DNA of 64,000 nucleotides from an uncultured Acidocella sp. (GTDB taxonomy: Bacteria > Pseudomonadota > Alphaproteobacteria > Acetobacterales > Acetobacteraceae), in contig NZ_CAMIIE010000015.1 of the NCBI RefSeq assembly GCF_946222605.1, positions 1 to 64,000 of the forward strand. The letters are read 5' to 3'. Positions 26,604-34,811 of this stretch are shown in pieces. The notes beneath the pieces were generated by a model. That model was not told the origin of the DNA. It did no database searches and saw only the letters and a program-made list of their open reading frames with translations. The position numbers and the translations under genes were made by a program. How positions within the stretch are numbered: the first letter of the stretch is position 1; each line of letters starts with the position of its first letter.

Positions 26604-28189
26604 GCATCACTGTCAAACCCGAGATCAAGACCGTTTCCGGCGTGCCGAACCGCGCTTCGTCCTTCGCGCGCTTCGCCTGGCCGGCCGGGATCTTTCTGCT
26701 GGCGCTGCTGCCGCGGGTGATCGATCTCGGGCGCCGGCCCTTCTGGCTGGATGAGATGTTCACCTTGCAACGCGCCTCGCTGCAGCCGGGCGCCTTGGTG
26801 GTGAATTCCTTCCAGAACCATCATATGCCGAGCTTCTTCCTGATGCTGGCGCCGCTGACCCATTTCGGCGATCCGCAATTCTGGCTGCGCCTGCCCTCGG
26901 CCCTGTTCGGCGCGGCGGCGGTGATGCTGGTTTATCTGATCGCGGCGCGCATCGCCGGGCGGCTGGCCGGGGTGTTGGCGGCGCTGGTGCTGGGCTTCTC
27001 GCCGATGGCGCTGGCCTTCGCCCAGGAGGCGCGCTCCTACACCATGGAAATGACGCTGATCCTGGTCGCGCTCTACGGCGTCACCCGGCTGACGCTGGAT
27101 CTGCCGGCGGCCAGCCGCAACTGGCGCCAGGCCAACGCGGGCTGGCTCTGCTTCGTGCTGGGGACCGTCGCGGCGCTGGACGTGCTGGGCGATGCGCTGC
27201 CCTGGTGGCTGGCCGCCAATCTGATCTTCCTTTGCCTGCTCGGCTTCAGCGATCATCGGCGTGGGCTTTTGCGCAATCTCGCGCTGGCGGATGCCGCCAT
27301 CCTGGCCCTTACCGCGCCGTTCTATCTGGTGATGCTGCATTTCCAGACCGAGAGCGTGACCAACGCGCTGGGCTGGATTCCGCCGCTGGACGCATCCCGA
27401 CTCTGGTACAGCCTGGGCAGTGTCTATTTCATGCATGTGGCGGATTGGGTTTCCTTCCGCTTCATCAGCCGCGATGCGACGCCGGGCGTGATCTGGCTGA
27501 TCGATGCGGCGCTGCTGACCGTGCTGTGCGTCGCCGGCTGGAAGCTGCGCCGCCGCCCGGCGGTGATGGCGATGCTGGCGGTGGCGTTGCTGTTCCTGCC
27601 GGTGCTGTTCGTGCTGATTTCCCTGAAACATCCGATTTTCCTGCCGCGCTATCTGCTCTGGAGCGCGGCGCCCTTCGCGATCCTGGCCGGGATTGGCGGG
27701 GCGGCGCTGCTGGAGCGGCGCGCGCCGGGCGTGGCCTGGGCCGGGGTGATGGGGGCGGGGGCGCTGCTGCTCGTCAACGCGCTGCCTTATTATGCCGCTG
27801 AGACCAAGCCGCGCTGGGATGTGGCGGCCCAGATTCTGGCCAGTGACGTGGCGCCAGGGGATATGCTCTATCTCTCCGATGACGGGGCGCTGCCGATCCT
27901 GCAGCATTATCTGCCGGCCGACGCGAAGGCGACGGTGCTGGCCCATGCCGGCGGCGATCTGGCCCAGGCCAGGCAGGCGATCGCTTCGGGCAAGCGGGTC
28001 TGGGTGGTCTATGGCCACGCCGGACAGAATACCGGGACCGCGAAAGAATTCTTTGCCAAGACCAAGACGCTGGGCGAGCCGAGCGTGGTGGAGGGGGCGG
28101 GGCGGCGGATCGCCATCGTGCTCTACGACCCGGCCTCGCATCTGGCTTTCTGCACTCAGCTCGGGATGAAGGACGGGATTTGTAGCTGA
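26600..28189 (+). CDS. GT39-like membrane glycosyltransferase
   Basis: 529 aa with about 10-12 hydrophobic segments. The first periplasmic loop has the GT-C type acidic motif FWLDEMFTLQ, followed by the second-loop QEARSYTM typical of ArnT/PMT-like enzymes that transfer a sugar from a polyprenyl phosphate. A soluble C-terminal part (about 400-529) follows. It probably glycosylates a lipid or polymer on the outer face of the inner membrane. GTG start overlaps the alpha-E stop, so it is in the same operon as the ATP-grasp/alpha-E pair, which is an unusual partner. Confidence 0.82.
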   Translation: MSITVKPEIKTVSGVPNRASSFARFAWPAGIFLLALLPRVIDLGRRPFWLDEMFTLQRASLQPGALVVNSFQNHHMPSFFLMLAPLTHFGDPQFWLRLPSALFGAAAVMLVYLIAARIAGRLAGVLAALVLGFSPMALAFAQEARSYTMEMTLILVALYGVTRLTLDLPAASRNWRQANAGWLCFVLGTVAALDVLGDALPWWLAANLIFLCLLGFSDHRRGLLRNLALADAAILALTAPFYLVMLHFQTESVTNALGWIPPLDASRLWYSLGSVYFMHVADWVSFRFISRDATPGVIWLIDAALLTVLCVAGWKLRRRPAVMAMLAVALLFLPVLFVLISLKHPIFLPRYLLWSAAPFAILAGIGGAALLERRAPGVAWAGVMGAGALLLVNALPYYAAETKPRWDVAAQILASDVAPGDMLYLSDDGALPILQHYLPADAKATVLAHAGGDLAQARQAIASGKRVWVVYGHAGQNTGTAKEFFAKTKTLGEPSVVEGAGRRIAIVLYDPASHLAFCTQLGMKDGICS

Positions 28190-28238
28190 ACGTTCCGGGG
28201 GTGGGGGCGCTGGCGGTGCATACGCCCGGGCCTTTTTC

Positions 28239-28262
28239 GCCGCTCTTTTGAAAAAAAGCGGC
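28239..28262. repeat. GCCGCT...AGCGGC hairpin repeat, copy 1
   Basis: GCCGCTCTTTTGAAAAAAAG forms a stem with CGGC, followed by ACCAAAAAACTTTTG. In reverse it reads like the copies at 46208 and, more loosely, 44620 (CAAAAGTTTTTTGGTGCCGC). All three lie just after gene ends. The T and A runs flanking GC arms make it usable as a terminator in both directions. The rest of the 343-bp gap holds the terminator, the mobile element and the hairpin listed next. Confidence 0.6.
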
Positions 28263-28298
28263 ACCAAAAAACTTTTGCAACTTTTTCGAGTCTTTGTT

Positions 28299-28343
28299 CA
28301 CAAAAAACCCCGCCGGGGCTTTGCCCAGGCGGGGTTTTTTGTG
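28299..28343. terminator. strong bidirectional intrinsic terminator
   Basis: A perfect 16-bp stem, CACAAAAAACCCCGCC pairing with GGCGGGGTTTTTTGTG around a 13-nt loop. The A6 and T6 runs are part of the stem, so it works as a GC stem with U tail on either strand. It probably ends transcription of the glycosyltransferase operon and blocks read-through towards it. Confidence 0.85.
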
Positions 28344-28357
28344 CCGTCGCGGCGCTC

Positions 28358-28461
28358 TAGAGCCTTCAGCTTTTAGCTGAAGGCTCTAGCTTTCGTTTTG
28401 GCGAGCAATTTCATGTGTTTAAGTTGACGCTACCGCGTCAACCTAAACACATATCGCTCTA
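28358..28461 (+). mobile_element. 104-bp double-hairpin element, third copy
   Basis: Starts TAGAGC and ends GCTCTA, the same 104 bp as the copy at 11912-12015. Hairpin 1 (28358-28388) is a perfect 14-bp stem with a TTT loop. Hairpin 2 (28413-28452) has arms ATGTGTTTA-GTTGACGC and GCGTCAAC-TAAACACAT with one mismatch. The hairpin 1 stem sequence differs from the other copy but still pairs, i.e. the changes are compensatory, so structure rather than sequence looks conserved. Confidence 0.75.
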
Positions 28462-28486
28462 ACGCTTTGATCGAGAGGCTGATTCA

Positions 28487-28524
28487 CGGTTCAGCTTGAT
28501 CGCTTCGCGATTCAATCTGAACCG
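28487..28524. terminator. 38-bp hairpin downstream of the ferredoxin reductase gene
   Basis: CGGTTCAGCTTGATCGC pairs with GCGATTCAATCTGAACCG around a TTC loop, with one mismatch and one bulge. It starts 9 bp beyond the reductase stop on the minus strand. There is no U-run, so it may act as an RNA 3'-end protector or be a palindromic repeat rather than a classic terminator. Confidence 0.5.
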
Positions 28525-28532
28525 ATCAGGCT

Positions 28533-29306
28533 CTATTTCTCCACGAAGGCCTTTTCGATCACATACTGGCCGGGCACCGAATGGCTGCCCTCCGCAAAGC
28601 CGCGGGCCTCCATCATCGCCTGCAGCTGCGCCAGCATCTCCGGGCTGCCGCACAGCATCACCCGGTAATCTTCCTTGTTGAACGCCGGCAGGCCGAGATC
28701 CGCCTCCAGCTTGCCCTGCTCCAGCAGGTCCGTGATGCGGCCCTGGTTGCGGAACGGCTCGCGGGTCACGGTCGGGTAATAAAGCAGCTTCTCGCGCGCC
28801 AGCTCGCCGAAGAACTCGTCTTCCAGCAGATCGGCGACCACCTTCTCGCCATAGGCCAGCTCCGCCACCTCGCGGCAGCCATGCACCAGCACCAGCTTCT
28901 CATAGCGCTCATATGCCTCGGGATCCTTGATCACCGAGACGAACGGCGCCAGCCCGGTGCCGGTGGCGAGCATGGTGAGATATTTGCCCGGCGTCAGGCT
29001 GTCCTGCACCAGCGTGCCGGTGGGCTTGCCGCCGACGATGATCTCATCGCCCGGCTGCAGCTTCTGCAGATGCTGGGTCAGCGGGCCGTTCGGCACCTTG
29101 ATGGAGAAGAACTCCAGCTGGTCCTCATGATTGGCGCTGCACAGCGAATAGGCGCGCAACAGCGGCCGCCCATTGATGGGCAGGCCGATCATCACGAATT
29201 GTCCATTGAGAAAGCGCAGGCCCGGATTGCGCGTCGTCGTGAAGCTGAACAGCCGGTCCGTCCAGTGCCGGACGGCTTTCACCGTCTCGGTATACATCGT
29301 CGCCAA
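28533..29306 (-). CDS. fpr: ferredoxin--NADP+ reductase
   Basis: 257 aa, bacterial subclass. The FAD domain has RAYSLCSANHE (isoalloxazine/phosphate binding) and GTLVQD. The NADP domain has ATGTGLAPFVS and LVHGCRE, and a typical C-terminal VIEKAFVEK. It exchanges electrons between NADPH and ferredoxin or flavodoxin in the cytoplasm, serving Fe-S repair and oxidative-stress reactions. It is a single gene bounded by hairpins; the P-II gene upstream in the same direction is 120 bp away. Confidence 0.93.
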   Translation of the reverse strand: MATMYTETVKAVRHWTDRLFSFTTTRNPGLRFLNGQFVMIGLPINGRPLLRAYSLCSANHEDQLEFFSIKVPNGPLTQHLQKLQPGDEIIVGGKPTGTLVQDSLTPGKYLTMLATGTGLAPFVSVIKDPEAYERYEKLVLVHGCREVAELAYGEKVVADLLEDEFFGELAREKLLYYPTVTREPFRNQGRITDLLEQGKLEADLGLPAFNKEDYRVMLCGSPEMLAQLQAMMEARGFAEGSHSVPGQYVIEKAFVEK

Positions 29307-29426
29307 GGTCTCTTGCTCCGCACAAAAAATCGGACCCGTCCTTAGACGCTCCGGCGGAAAATGTTAACCTCTATTTTGGCAAAGCAGGGGCCGGAAAAGC
29401 AAAAAACTCCTCCGGCCGCCCCTTCC

Positions 29427-29765
29427 TTATAGCGCCGCGCTGCCCTTGTCGTTAGTGCGGATGCGGATCGCCTCCTCGATCTCGGAGACGAAGATCTTGC
29501 CATCGCCGATCCGCCCGGTCCGCGCCGCGTTCATGATCGCCTCCACCGCGCGCTCGACCAGATCGTCGTCGCAGACGATCTCGATTTTCGCTTTTGGAAG
29601 AAAATCAACGACATATTCGGCGCCGCGATAGGTTTCGGAATGGCCCTTCTGGCGCCCATAGCCCTTCGCCTCGGTGACGGTGATGCCTTGCAGCCCCACT
29701 TCGCCCAACGCGTCCTTCACCTCATCCAGCTTGAACGGTTTGATGATGGCTTCGATCTTCTTCAT
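29427..29765 (-). CDS. glnB: nitrogen regulatory protein P-II
   Basis: 112 aa, the exact family length. Starts MKKIEAIIKPFKLDEVK. The T-loop GYGRQKGHSETYRGAEY contains Tyr51, the uridylylation site, and both P-II signatures are present (second: GRIGDGKIFVSEIEEAIRIRT). It senses 2-oxoglutarate and ATP/ADP and controls glutamine synthetase adenylylation and Ntr signalling. Longer in-frame starts up to 29879 were rejected. No glnA or amtB is adjacent, which is unusual, so glnB versus glnK cannot be decided from context. A short CCCGCC-A6-GGCGGC hairpin lies just upstream of the start codon. Confidence 0.93.
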   Translation of the reverse strand: MKKIEAIIKPFKLDEVKDALGEVGLQGITVTEAKGYGRQKGHSETYRGAEYVVDFLPKAKIEIVCDDDLVERAVEAIMNAARTGRIGDGKIFVSEIEEAIRIRTNDKGSAAL

Positions 29766-29984
29766 CGCGTCTCGCCGCCTTTTTTGGCGGGCGCTCCTGA
29801 ACCGGTTGCGGGGCCGGGTCGCCCCGGCGGCCTGGGAAACAAGCCGCCTCATCCTGTCATGCGCCATTCCGTGGCACAATGGTCTTGGGGCCGAAATGGT
29901 CCGGCTGGCGCCGATTTTTGCCGTAAACTTGGCGGCGCGGGGGCAGGTGCGCTATGGCCAGTGGCGTTTACTGGCGGAGACGAT

Positions 29985-31934
29985 ATGACCCTCGCGACCT
30001 TGCCGGCCCCGGCGCGCCGCCCCGGACCGATCAGCACAGCCGAATTCGCCGCTTTTTCCGCCCCGCTCCCGGCCTTTTCCGTGGCCCATCCGGCGCTGCT
30101 GCCGCTGGCCCGCCGGCATGAGGCGGAGACGCTGTGGCTGGCCACCCATCAGGTGCCGCCTTGCCTGGCCCGCGCCGCCGCCGCCCGCGCCGCCGCCCTG
30201 TTCGGCGAGGCCGAGCGCGCCGCGCTGCCGCCGCAGGCGCAGGCCCTGCTGCCCGACTGGCTGGCGCCGATGGCCAGCGACATCTCCCCCGGCCCGGCGC
30301 GCCTGGCCGAGCTTTTCGATCTCTCCGCCGAAGAGGCTGGACGGCTGCACGGGCTCTGGTCCTGGCTCGGCACCGCCGATGCGCTGATGGAGACCGGCGG
30401 CGATATCCGCCTGGCGCGCGACCCGAAAACCGCCCTCAACGGCTATGGCTGCAGCCACCGGCCGCGCCCCTGGGCGATCACCTTCGCGTCCTCCACCGCC
30501 TCCTCCTCCTCCGAGCGCGGCTATATCGCGGCGGACAAGGCGCGGCTGAAGGTCACTGCCGCGCTGCTGCGCGGCATGGCGCCGCAGCGGGCCCTGGCCG
30601 GCTGCATCGGCGCGGTGCGGCGCGGGCTGGGGCGGGCTTATGGGCTGCGCCCTGGCGAGGAGATCGTGCTCGCGGCCTCCGGCACCGATACCGAGCTGCT
30701 GGCCCTCGCCTTGACCCATCTCGCCGGGACCGAGCAGCCGATCCTCAACATCCTGATCGCCCCGGAGGAGACCGGGCGCGGCGTGCCGATGGCGGCACGC
30801 GGCCAGCATTTCGCCGTGGACACCGCCTTGGGCCATGACGTCACGTTCGAGGCGCCGATCGAGGGCTTCCGCCCCGATACCGCCCTGGCCAATATCGCGC
30901 TGCGCAACGCCTCCGGCGCGGTGCGCCCGCTAAGCGAGGTCGAAGCCGAAATCGAGGCCGTGCTGGCCGCCGCGCTGGCGCAAGGGCAACGCGTGATCCT
31001 GCACGGGCTGGACCTGTCCAAGACCGGCCTGCTGGCGCCATCCCCGGCCTTTCTGGCGGATCTGCGGGCGCGTTACGGCGCGGGGTTCGATATCGTTGTC
31101 GATGCCTGCCAGGCACGGCTCTCCCCGGCTGCAGTGCGCGCCTATCTGGGGCTGGAGGCGGTGGTGCTGGTCACCGGCTCGAAATTCTTCACCGGCCCGC
31201 CTTTCGCCGGGGCGGCGCTGCTGCCGGCTTCGGTGGCGCGCAGGCTGGGTACGGCGCGGCTGCCAGCCGGGCTCGCCGCCTATTTCAATCAGGGTGAGTT
31301 CCCGCCCGGCGCCTTTGCCGCGCAGGGTCTGCCGGCGGGCGGCAATTATGGGCTGGCGCTGCGCTGGCACGCGGCCCTGGCGGAGATGCGGGCGCTGTTG
31401 CGTGTTGCCCCGAAGCGCCGGGCAGACATTATTGAGGCGTTCGGCGCGGCGGTGCGCCGGAGCATCGACGCCACACCCGGCCTGGCGCTGCTGCCCGCCC
31501 CGCCGATTGCCCGCACCGCGGCAGACGAGCCTTGGGAGCGCCTGCCCAGCATCTTCACCTTCTCGCTGCCGGCACCGCACGCCCCCGGACGCTGTTTGAC
31601 CCCGGCCGAGGCCCGTCAGGTCTATGTCTGGCTGAATACGGATCTTTCCGGCGTGCTGCCGCAGGCGGGCGAGGTGGCGGCAAGGATCTGCCATATCGGC
31701 CAGCCCGTGCCGCTGGCGCAGCCTGAAGGGGCGGGGCAGATGGGGGCGTTGCGCGTCTCCGCCGGAGCGCGGTTGATCTCGGGCGAGCCCTCGCATCGCA
31801 GCCTGGCGCCTGGCGCGCGGCTGCGGCGGGAATTTGCGGATGTCGGCATCGTCTTCGCCAAGATCCGGCTGATCCTGGAAAACTGGCAGCGCCTCTGCGC
31901 CGCCAACCCCACACCCAGCTATCGCGGCGCCTGA
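29985..31934 (+). CDS. PLP-dependent fold-type I protein of unknown function
   Basis: 649 aa. An N-terminal region of about 150 residues (Ala/Pro-rich, helical) precedes an aminotransferase-like core. Possible cofactor elements are AASGTDTELLALAL (phosphate/ring side), the Asp of DIVVDACQARL, and the Lys of VTGSKFFTGPPFAG, which is placed where class V enzymes keep the Schiff-base lysine. Near YGCSHRPRPWAITFASSTA there is an unusual Ser-rich stretch. I do not recognise the family; kynureninase or class V aminotransferase relatives are the nearest by eye. ATG 29985 with GGAG upstream is chosen over starts that reach into the P-II promoter. Stands alone, divergent from glnB. Confidence 0.65.
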   Translation: MTLATLPAPARRPGPISTAEFAAFSAPLPAFSVAHPALLPLARRHEAETLWLATHQVPPCLARAAAARAAALFGEAERAALPPQAQALLPDWLAPMASDISPGPARLAELFDLSAEEAGRLHGLWSWLGTADALMETGGDIRLARDPKTALNGYGCSHRPRPWAITFASSTASSSSERGYIAADKARLKVTAALLRGMAPQRALAGCIGAVRRGLGRAYGLRPGEEIVLAASGTDTELLALALTHLAGTEQPILNILIAPEETGRGVPMAARGQHFAVDTALGHDVTFEAPIEGFRPDTALANIALRNASGAVRPLSEVEAEIEAVLAAALAQGQRVILHGLDLSKTGLLAPSPAFLADLRARYGAGFDIVVDACQARLSPAAVRAYLGLEAVVLVTGSKFFTGPPFAGAALLPASVARRLGTARLPAGLAAYFNQGEFPPGAFAAQGLPAGGNYGLALRWHAALAEMRALLRVAPKRRADIIEAFGAAVRRSIDATPGLALLPAPPIARTAADEPWERLPSIFTFSLPAPHAPGRCLTPAEARQVYVWLNTDLSGVLPQAGEVAARICHIGQPVPLAQPEGAGQMGALRVSAGARLISGEPSHRSLAPGARLRREFADVGIVFAKIRLILENWQRLCAANPTPSYRGA

Positions 31935-31938
31935 AACG

Positions 31939-31972
31939 CAGACAGGGCAGGCCGCGCGGCCTGCCCTGTCTG
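31939..31972. terminator. 34-bp perfect palindrome between convergent genes
   Basis: CAGACAGGGCAGGCCGC is followed directly by its inverse complement, with no spacer. It sits between the stops of the PLP gene (31934) and the RTX-like gene (31988). It should form a strong RNA hairpin from either strand. There is no T-run, so the terminator role is inferred from position; as DNA it could also be a protein-binding site. Confidence 0.6.
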
Positions 31973-31987
31973 ATCATGGCGGTGAGA

Positions 31988-34378
31988 TCAGGCGGTGGTG
32001 ATGACGCTGCCGCTCTGATGGATCGCGCCGATCCCGGAGAGGATCAGATGCGTGCCGTCATTCAGGATCAGGTTCATCGAACCGCCGGAGACCGTCTCGC
32101 TGCTGACCGAGAGACCCGTGCCCAGCACCATCTGGCCGCTGAAATTGCCGATAAGATCCGTACCACCGCCGCCGGTGATGGAGAACAGATCATTGCCGAG
32201 CCCCGCACCGGTCAGGGTTTCATTGCCCGCCGCGGAGACCAGCGTGTTATAGCCGCCGCCGCCGCCGATCAGCACATCGTTATTGCCGCCGGCGCTGAAC
32301 AGATCGCCGGTGCCGCCGCCGCCATTCAGGCTGTTATTGCCCGCCTTGCCGCCGGAGACGATGTTATGGTTGCTCTGGCCGCCGAACAGGGTGACGGCGG
32401 TGTTGCTGCCCGCCGCGAGCACGGTGCTGGACGAGCCGCTGCCACCGATGAAGACCAGCGATTCATCGCTGTTATCATTGACAGCGCCGATCTTGCTGCC
32501 GGTATCGTCGCTGGCCTTCACGAAGGCGCCGAGCGCGGCGGAGACGGTGGCGGCGCTGCCCGCGACATTGATCAGGTTGACGCTGTCATTGGCGCCGGTC
32601 AGCACGATATTGTTGCCGCCATAGGTCTGGTCGGTGGCGGTGATGCTGTCCTGGCTGCCGCTCAGCGTGGCGTTGCTGCCGCCGGCGAGGGTAACGGCGG
32701 CGCTGCCGCTTGTCTGCAGCAGCTGGTCTTGGCCTCCCAGATTGAACTGCCCGCTCTGCACGGTGAACAGGTTTTGCACGGTCTCGGCGCCGCTGGCGAT
32801 GCCATAAGCCCAGGGGTTGGCGTCCGAGACGGTGGCGTTGCCGGTGAGGTTCACGCTGTTGCCAGGGCCCTGCAAGGCGAGGTTCATCGCGCTGCCGCTG
32901 ATCGTGTTGTCGCTTGAGGTGACATAGAGGGTCGCGCCACCCGACGCCGCGATGGTGTTGCCGCCGGTCCAGATCGACAAGGTGTTGTTGCCCGTCGCCA
33001 CCAGCAGGCTGCCGCCATTGCCGGTGACACTGGCATCGGCGGTGACAGCGAAAAGATTGTTGCTGCCGCCGGCATAGAGCGTGTCGTTCATATTGCCGTA
33101 GAGCATGCCGGAACTGCCGTTGCCGGTGACGCTGACGACATCATAGCGCCCGATGGTGCCATTGGCGGTGAGATCGATATTCACCGCCGAGCCGAGAACC
33201 ACGATATTGGCGGCCGCTGCGGTACCCGCCAGCGTGTCGCGCGTGATCTGCTCGCCATCCGTGACCCGGATCGTGTCGCCGCCGGCGGTAAGGTTAACCA
33301 GTGTTCCTCCACCGATTGTATAGGCATTGCCGCCAACGCTGTCATTATAGGTGCCGCCGGCGGTCGCGACGACGCTGCCGCTGCCGCTGGTGATATTGAC
33401 GGTGCTGGCGCCGGATCCCGGCGTGGTGTCAACGATGCTCGACGAGCCGTTATTAAAGGTCGTGGAGGCGGCGACGCTGCTGGCGATCGACACGGTGGTG
33501 GCGGCAACGCTGGTGGAGCCGCTGCTCCCGGAGATCGGCACGGCGGTGCTGACGGTGCTGTTGGCGCCGGAGATGCTGATGCTCTCCGAAGAGGTCTGCG
33601 CGGTGACGTTGCTGCTGTTTCCCGAAACGGTGGCGCTGTTGCCATAGCTCTGCAGCGAGACGCTGACGCTGTCGCCGGTCGCGGTGATGCTGTTGTTGTT
33701 GTTCAGCGCCGTCACGCTGTCATTCGCGCCGGTGACGGTGATGGCGGAGCCGGCGGTGGTATCGGACGCGGCGGCGCCGGCGCCGGCGAACAGATTGACC
33801 GGGAGGGACGAGCCTACCTGCGCCTGGTCGACCACGGTATCGTTGCTGCCGGTGACGATGATGCTGGTGGCGTTGGCGGCCCTCACCGTATCGTTGGCGC
33901 CGTTGATGGTGAAATTGCCATTATTCGCGATGATAAGGGCATTGTCGCCATTGATGACGAAATTGCCGGACACATACATCGCCGAAACGGTGTCGTTCGA
34001 GCCGTTCACCAGAATGTTGGTCGTCTCGATGCGTTGCTGCGAGACGAAATTATTGTAGCTGCCATTGATGGTGACGCCGCCATTGCCGAAGCCGCCATCC
34101 ATGATGGTGTTGTTGTTGCCAACAAGCAGCAGGCTGTCGCCATTCGCGCCGCCGGACTGATACAGCCCTGCGGAGAGCGTGTCGTGCGCGCCGAACAAGG
34201 TCACGGCATTTTGATTGTCAGCGAGATAGATGCCGACATCATTGGCCGAACTGACGACCGAATTCGAGCTTCCATAAATCGTTGGATTGCCCGAGACCAC
34301 GTTAAGGCTCTGCCCGTTGAAGGTGCTGGTCGAGTTGCCGGAGACCGAAACGGTGTTAGACAAGGTAAAGTCCCTCAT
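31988..34378 (-). CDS. Asn/Ser/Gly-rich RTX-like repeat protein, probably secreted
   Basis: 796 aa, no N-terminal signal peptide. Residues about 1-640 are short degenerate repeats with frequent NDTV/NDSV and GNNNT units, predicted to form a beta-roll or beta-helix. Residues about 660-760 have Gly/Asn/Asp-rich RTX-type stretches (GGNNDVLIGGGGGYNTL, GLGNDLFSITGGGGTDLIGNF). The C-terminus (ILNDGTHLILSGI...SGSVITTA) looks like a type I secretion signal. No secretion genes are adjacent. Cys is absent. It may be an adhesin or surface-layer component. Translation start 34378 lacks a clear ribosome site, and it is preceded by a 433-bp AT-rich region. Confidence 0.75.
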   Translation of the reverse strand: MRDFTLSNTVSVSGNSTSTFNGQSLNVVSGNPTIYGSSNSVVSSANDVGIYLADNQNAVTLFGAHDTLSAGLYQSGGANGDSLLLVGNNNTIMDGGFGNGGVTINGSYNNFVSQQRIETTNILVNGSNDTVSAMYVSGNFVINGDNALIIANNGNFTINGANDTVRAANATSIIVTGSNDTVVDQAQVGSSLPVNLFAGAGAAASDTTAGSAITVTGANDSVTALNNNNSITATGDSVSVSLQSYGNSATVSGNSSNVTAQTSSESISISGANSTVSTAVPISGSSGSTSVAATTVSIASSVAASTTFNNGSSSIVDTTPGSGASTVNITSGSGSVVATAGGTYNDSVGGNAYTIGGGTLVNLTAGGDTIRVTDGEQITRDTLAGTAAAANIVVLGSAVNIDLTANGTIGRYDVVSVTGNGSSGMLYGNMNDTLYAGGSNNLFAVTADASVTGNGGSLLVATGNNTLSIWTGGNTIAASGGATLYVTSSDNTISGSAMNLALQGPGNSVNLTGNATVSDANPWAYGIASGAETVQNLFTVQSGQFNLGGQDQLLQTSGSAAVTLAGGSNATLSGSQDSITATDQTYGGNNIVLTGANDSVNLINVAGSAATVSAALGAFVKASDDTGSKIGAVNDNSDESLVFIGGSGSSSTVLAAGSNTAVTLFGGQSNHNIVSGGKAGNNSLNGGGGTGDLFSAGGNNDVLIGGGGGYNTLVSAAGNETLTGAGLGNDLFSITGGGGTDLIGNFSGQMVLGTGLSVSSETVSGGSMNLILNDGTHLILSGIGAIHQSGSVITTA

Positions 34379-34811
34379 ACGCTACAGAAAGAGGATTGCT
34401 TCCATGCCGAAAGGTTTCGTCAGGATGAGCAGTGGCCCAATCATCTCTTGAAGGTTAGCGTGCTGAGGAAAATCCGTCAGCAGCGATTTCGCGGACATTT
34501 CCGGCACACGAATATGTGAGGTAGGCCGTTGAAAAATGCCTAAAATTTGGAGACAGCCCGGAGGAACATGCCCCAAACCCTTTAAATGCGCTGGGGAGTG
34601 TCGGGAGGTTTGACACAAAAAATAGATTCAGCAAAAAATTTATGAACAAATCGATAAGGGACTATTTTTATAGTATTTCCAAAACCACAACATTCTTTAT
34701 TCGAAATATATTAAATTTTATCCATTATTTTGCGGCGTCTGCGCTTTCTCCCAGCTTTTTCGGCCGATTCGGGCCCTTGAAGTCGCACGCGCGGCATGGT
34801 GCAGTCCGGCC
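34379..34811. other. 433-bp AT-rich intergenic region with long leader for the RTX-like gene
   Basis: 34616-34735 is markedly AT-rich compared with the rest of the window and holds TATAAA on the minus strand near 34672. If that were the -10 box the RTX-like mRNA would have a leader of about 290 nt. TTGACA (34610-34615) on the plus strand has no good -10 partner. A minus-strand ORF (34618-34382, 78 codons) ends 4 bp before the RTX-like start and could be a leader gene or chance. AT-rich sequence of this kind is a common target of H-NS-like or MucR silencers. Confidence 0.4.

Noticed and set aside
29766..29984. Sigma-54 promoter for glnB or the PLP gene (TGGCAC near 29870)
   Set aside because: The distance to the next GC is wrong for the -24/-12 elements (TGGCAC-N5-TTGCW).
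29640..29984. Longer version of the PLP gene from 29640
   Set aside because: The extra 115 codons lie opposite the P-II coding region and its promoter; ATG 29985 has a GGAG site.
32000..34360. Repeats in the RTX-like gene as a CRISPR or tandem DNA repeat array
   Set aside because: The repetition is at the protein level (ND/NN units) and has no constant spacer or repeat length.
34379..34811. Cobalamin riboswitch in front of pduO
   Set aside because: No B12-box motif could be found; the region is AT-rich without the conserved core.
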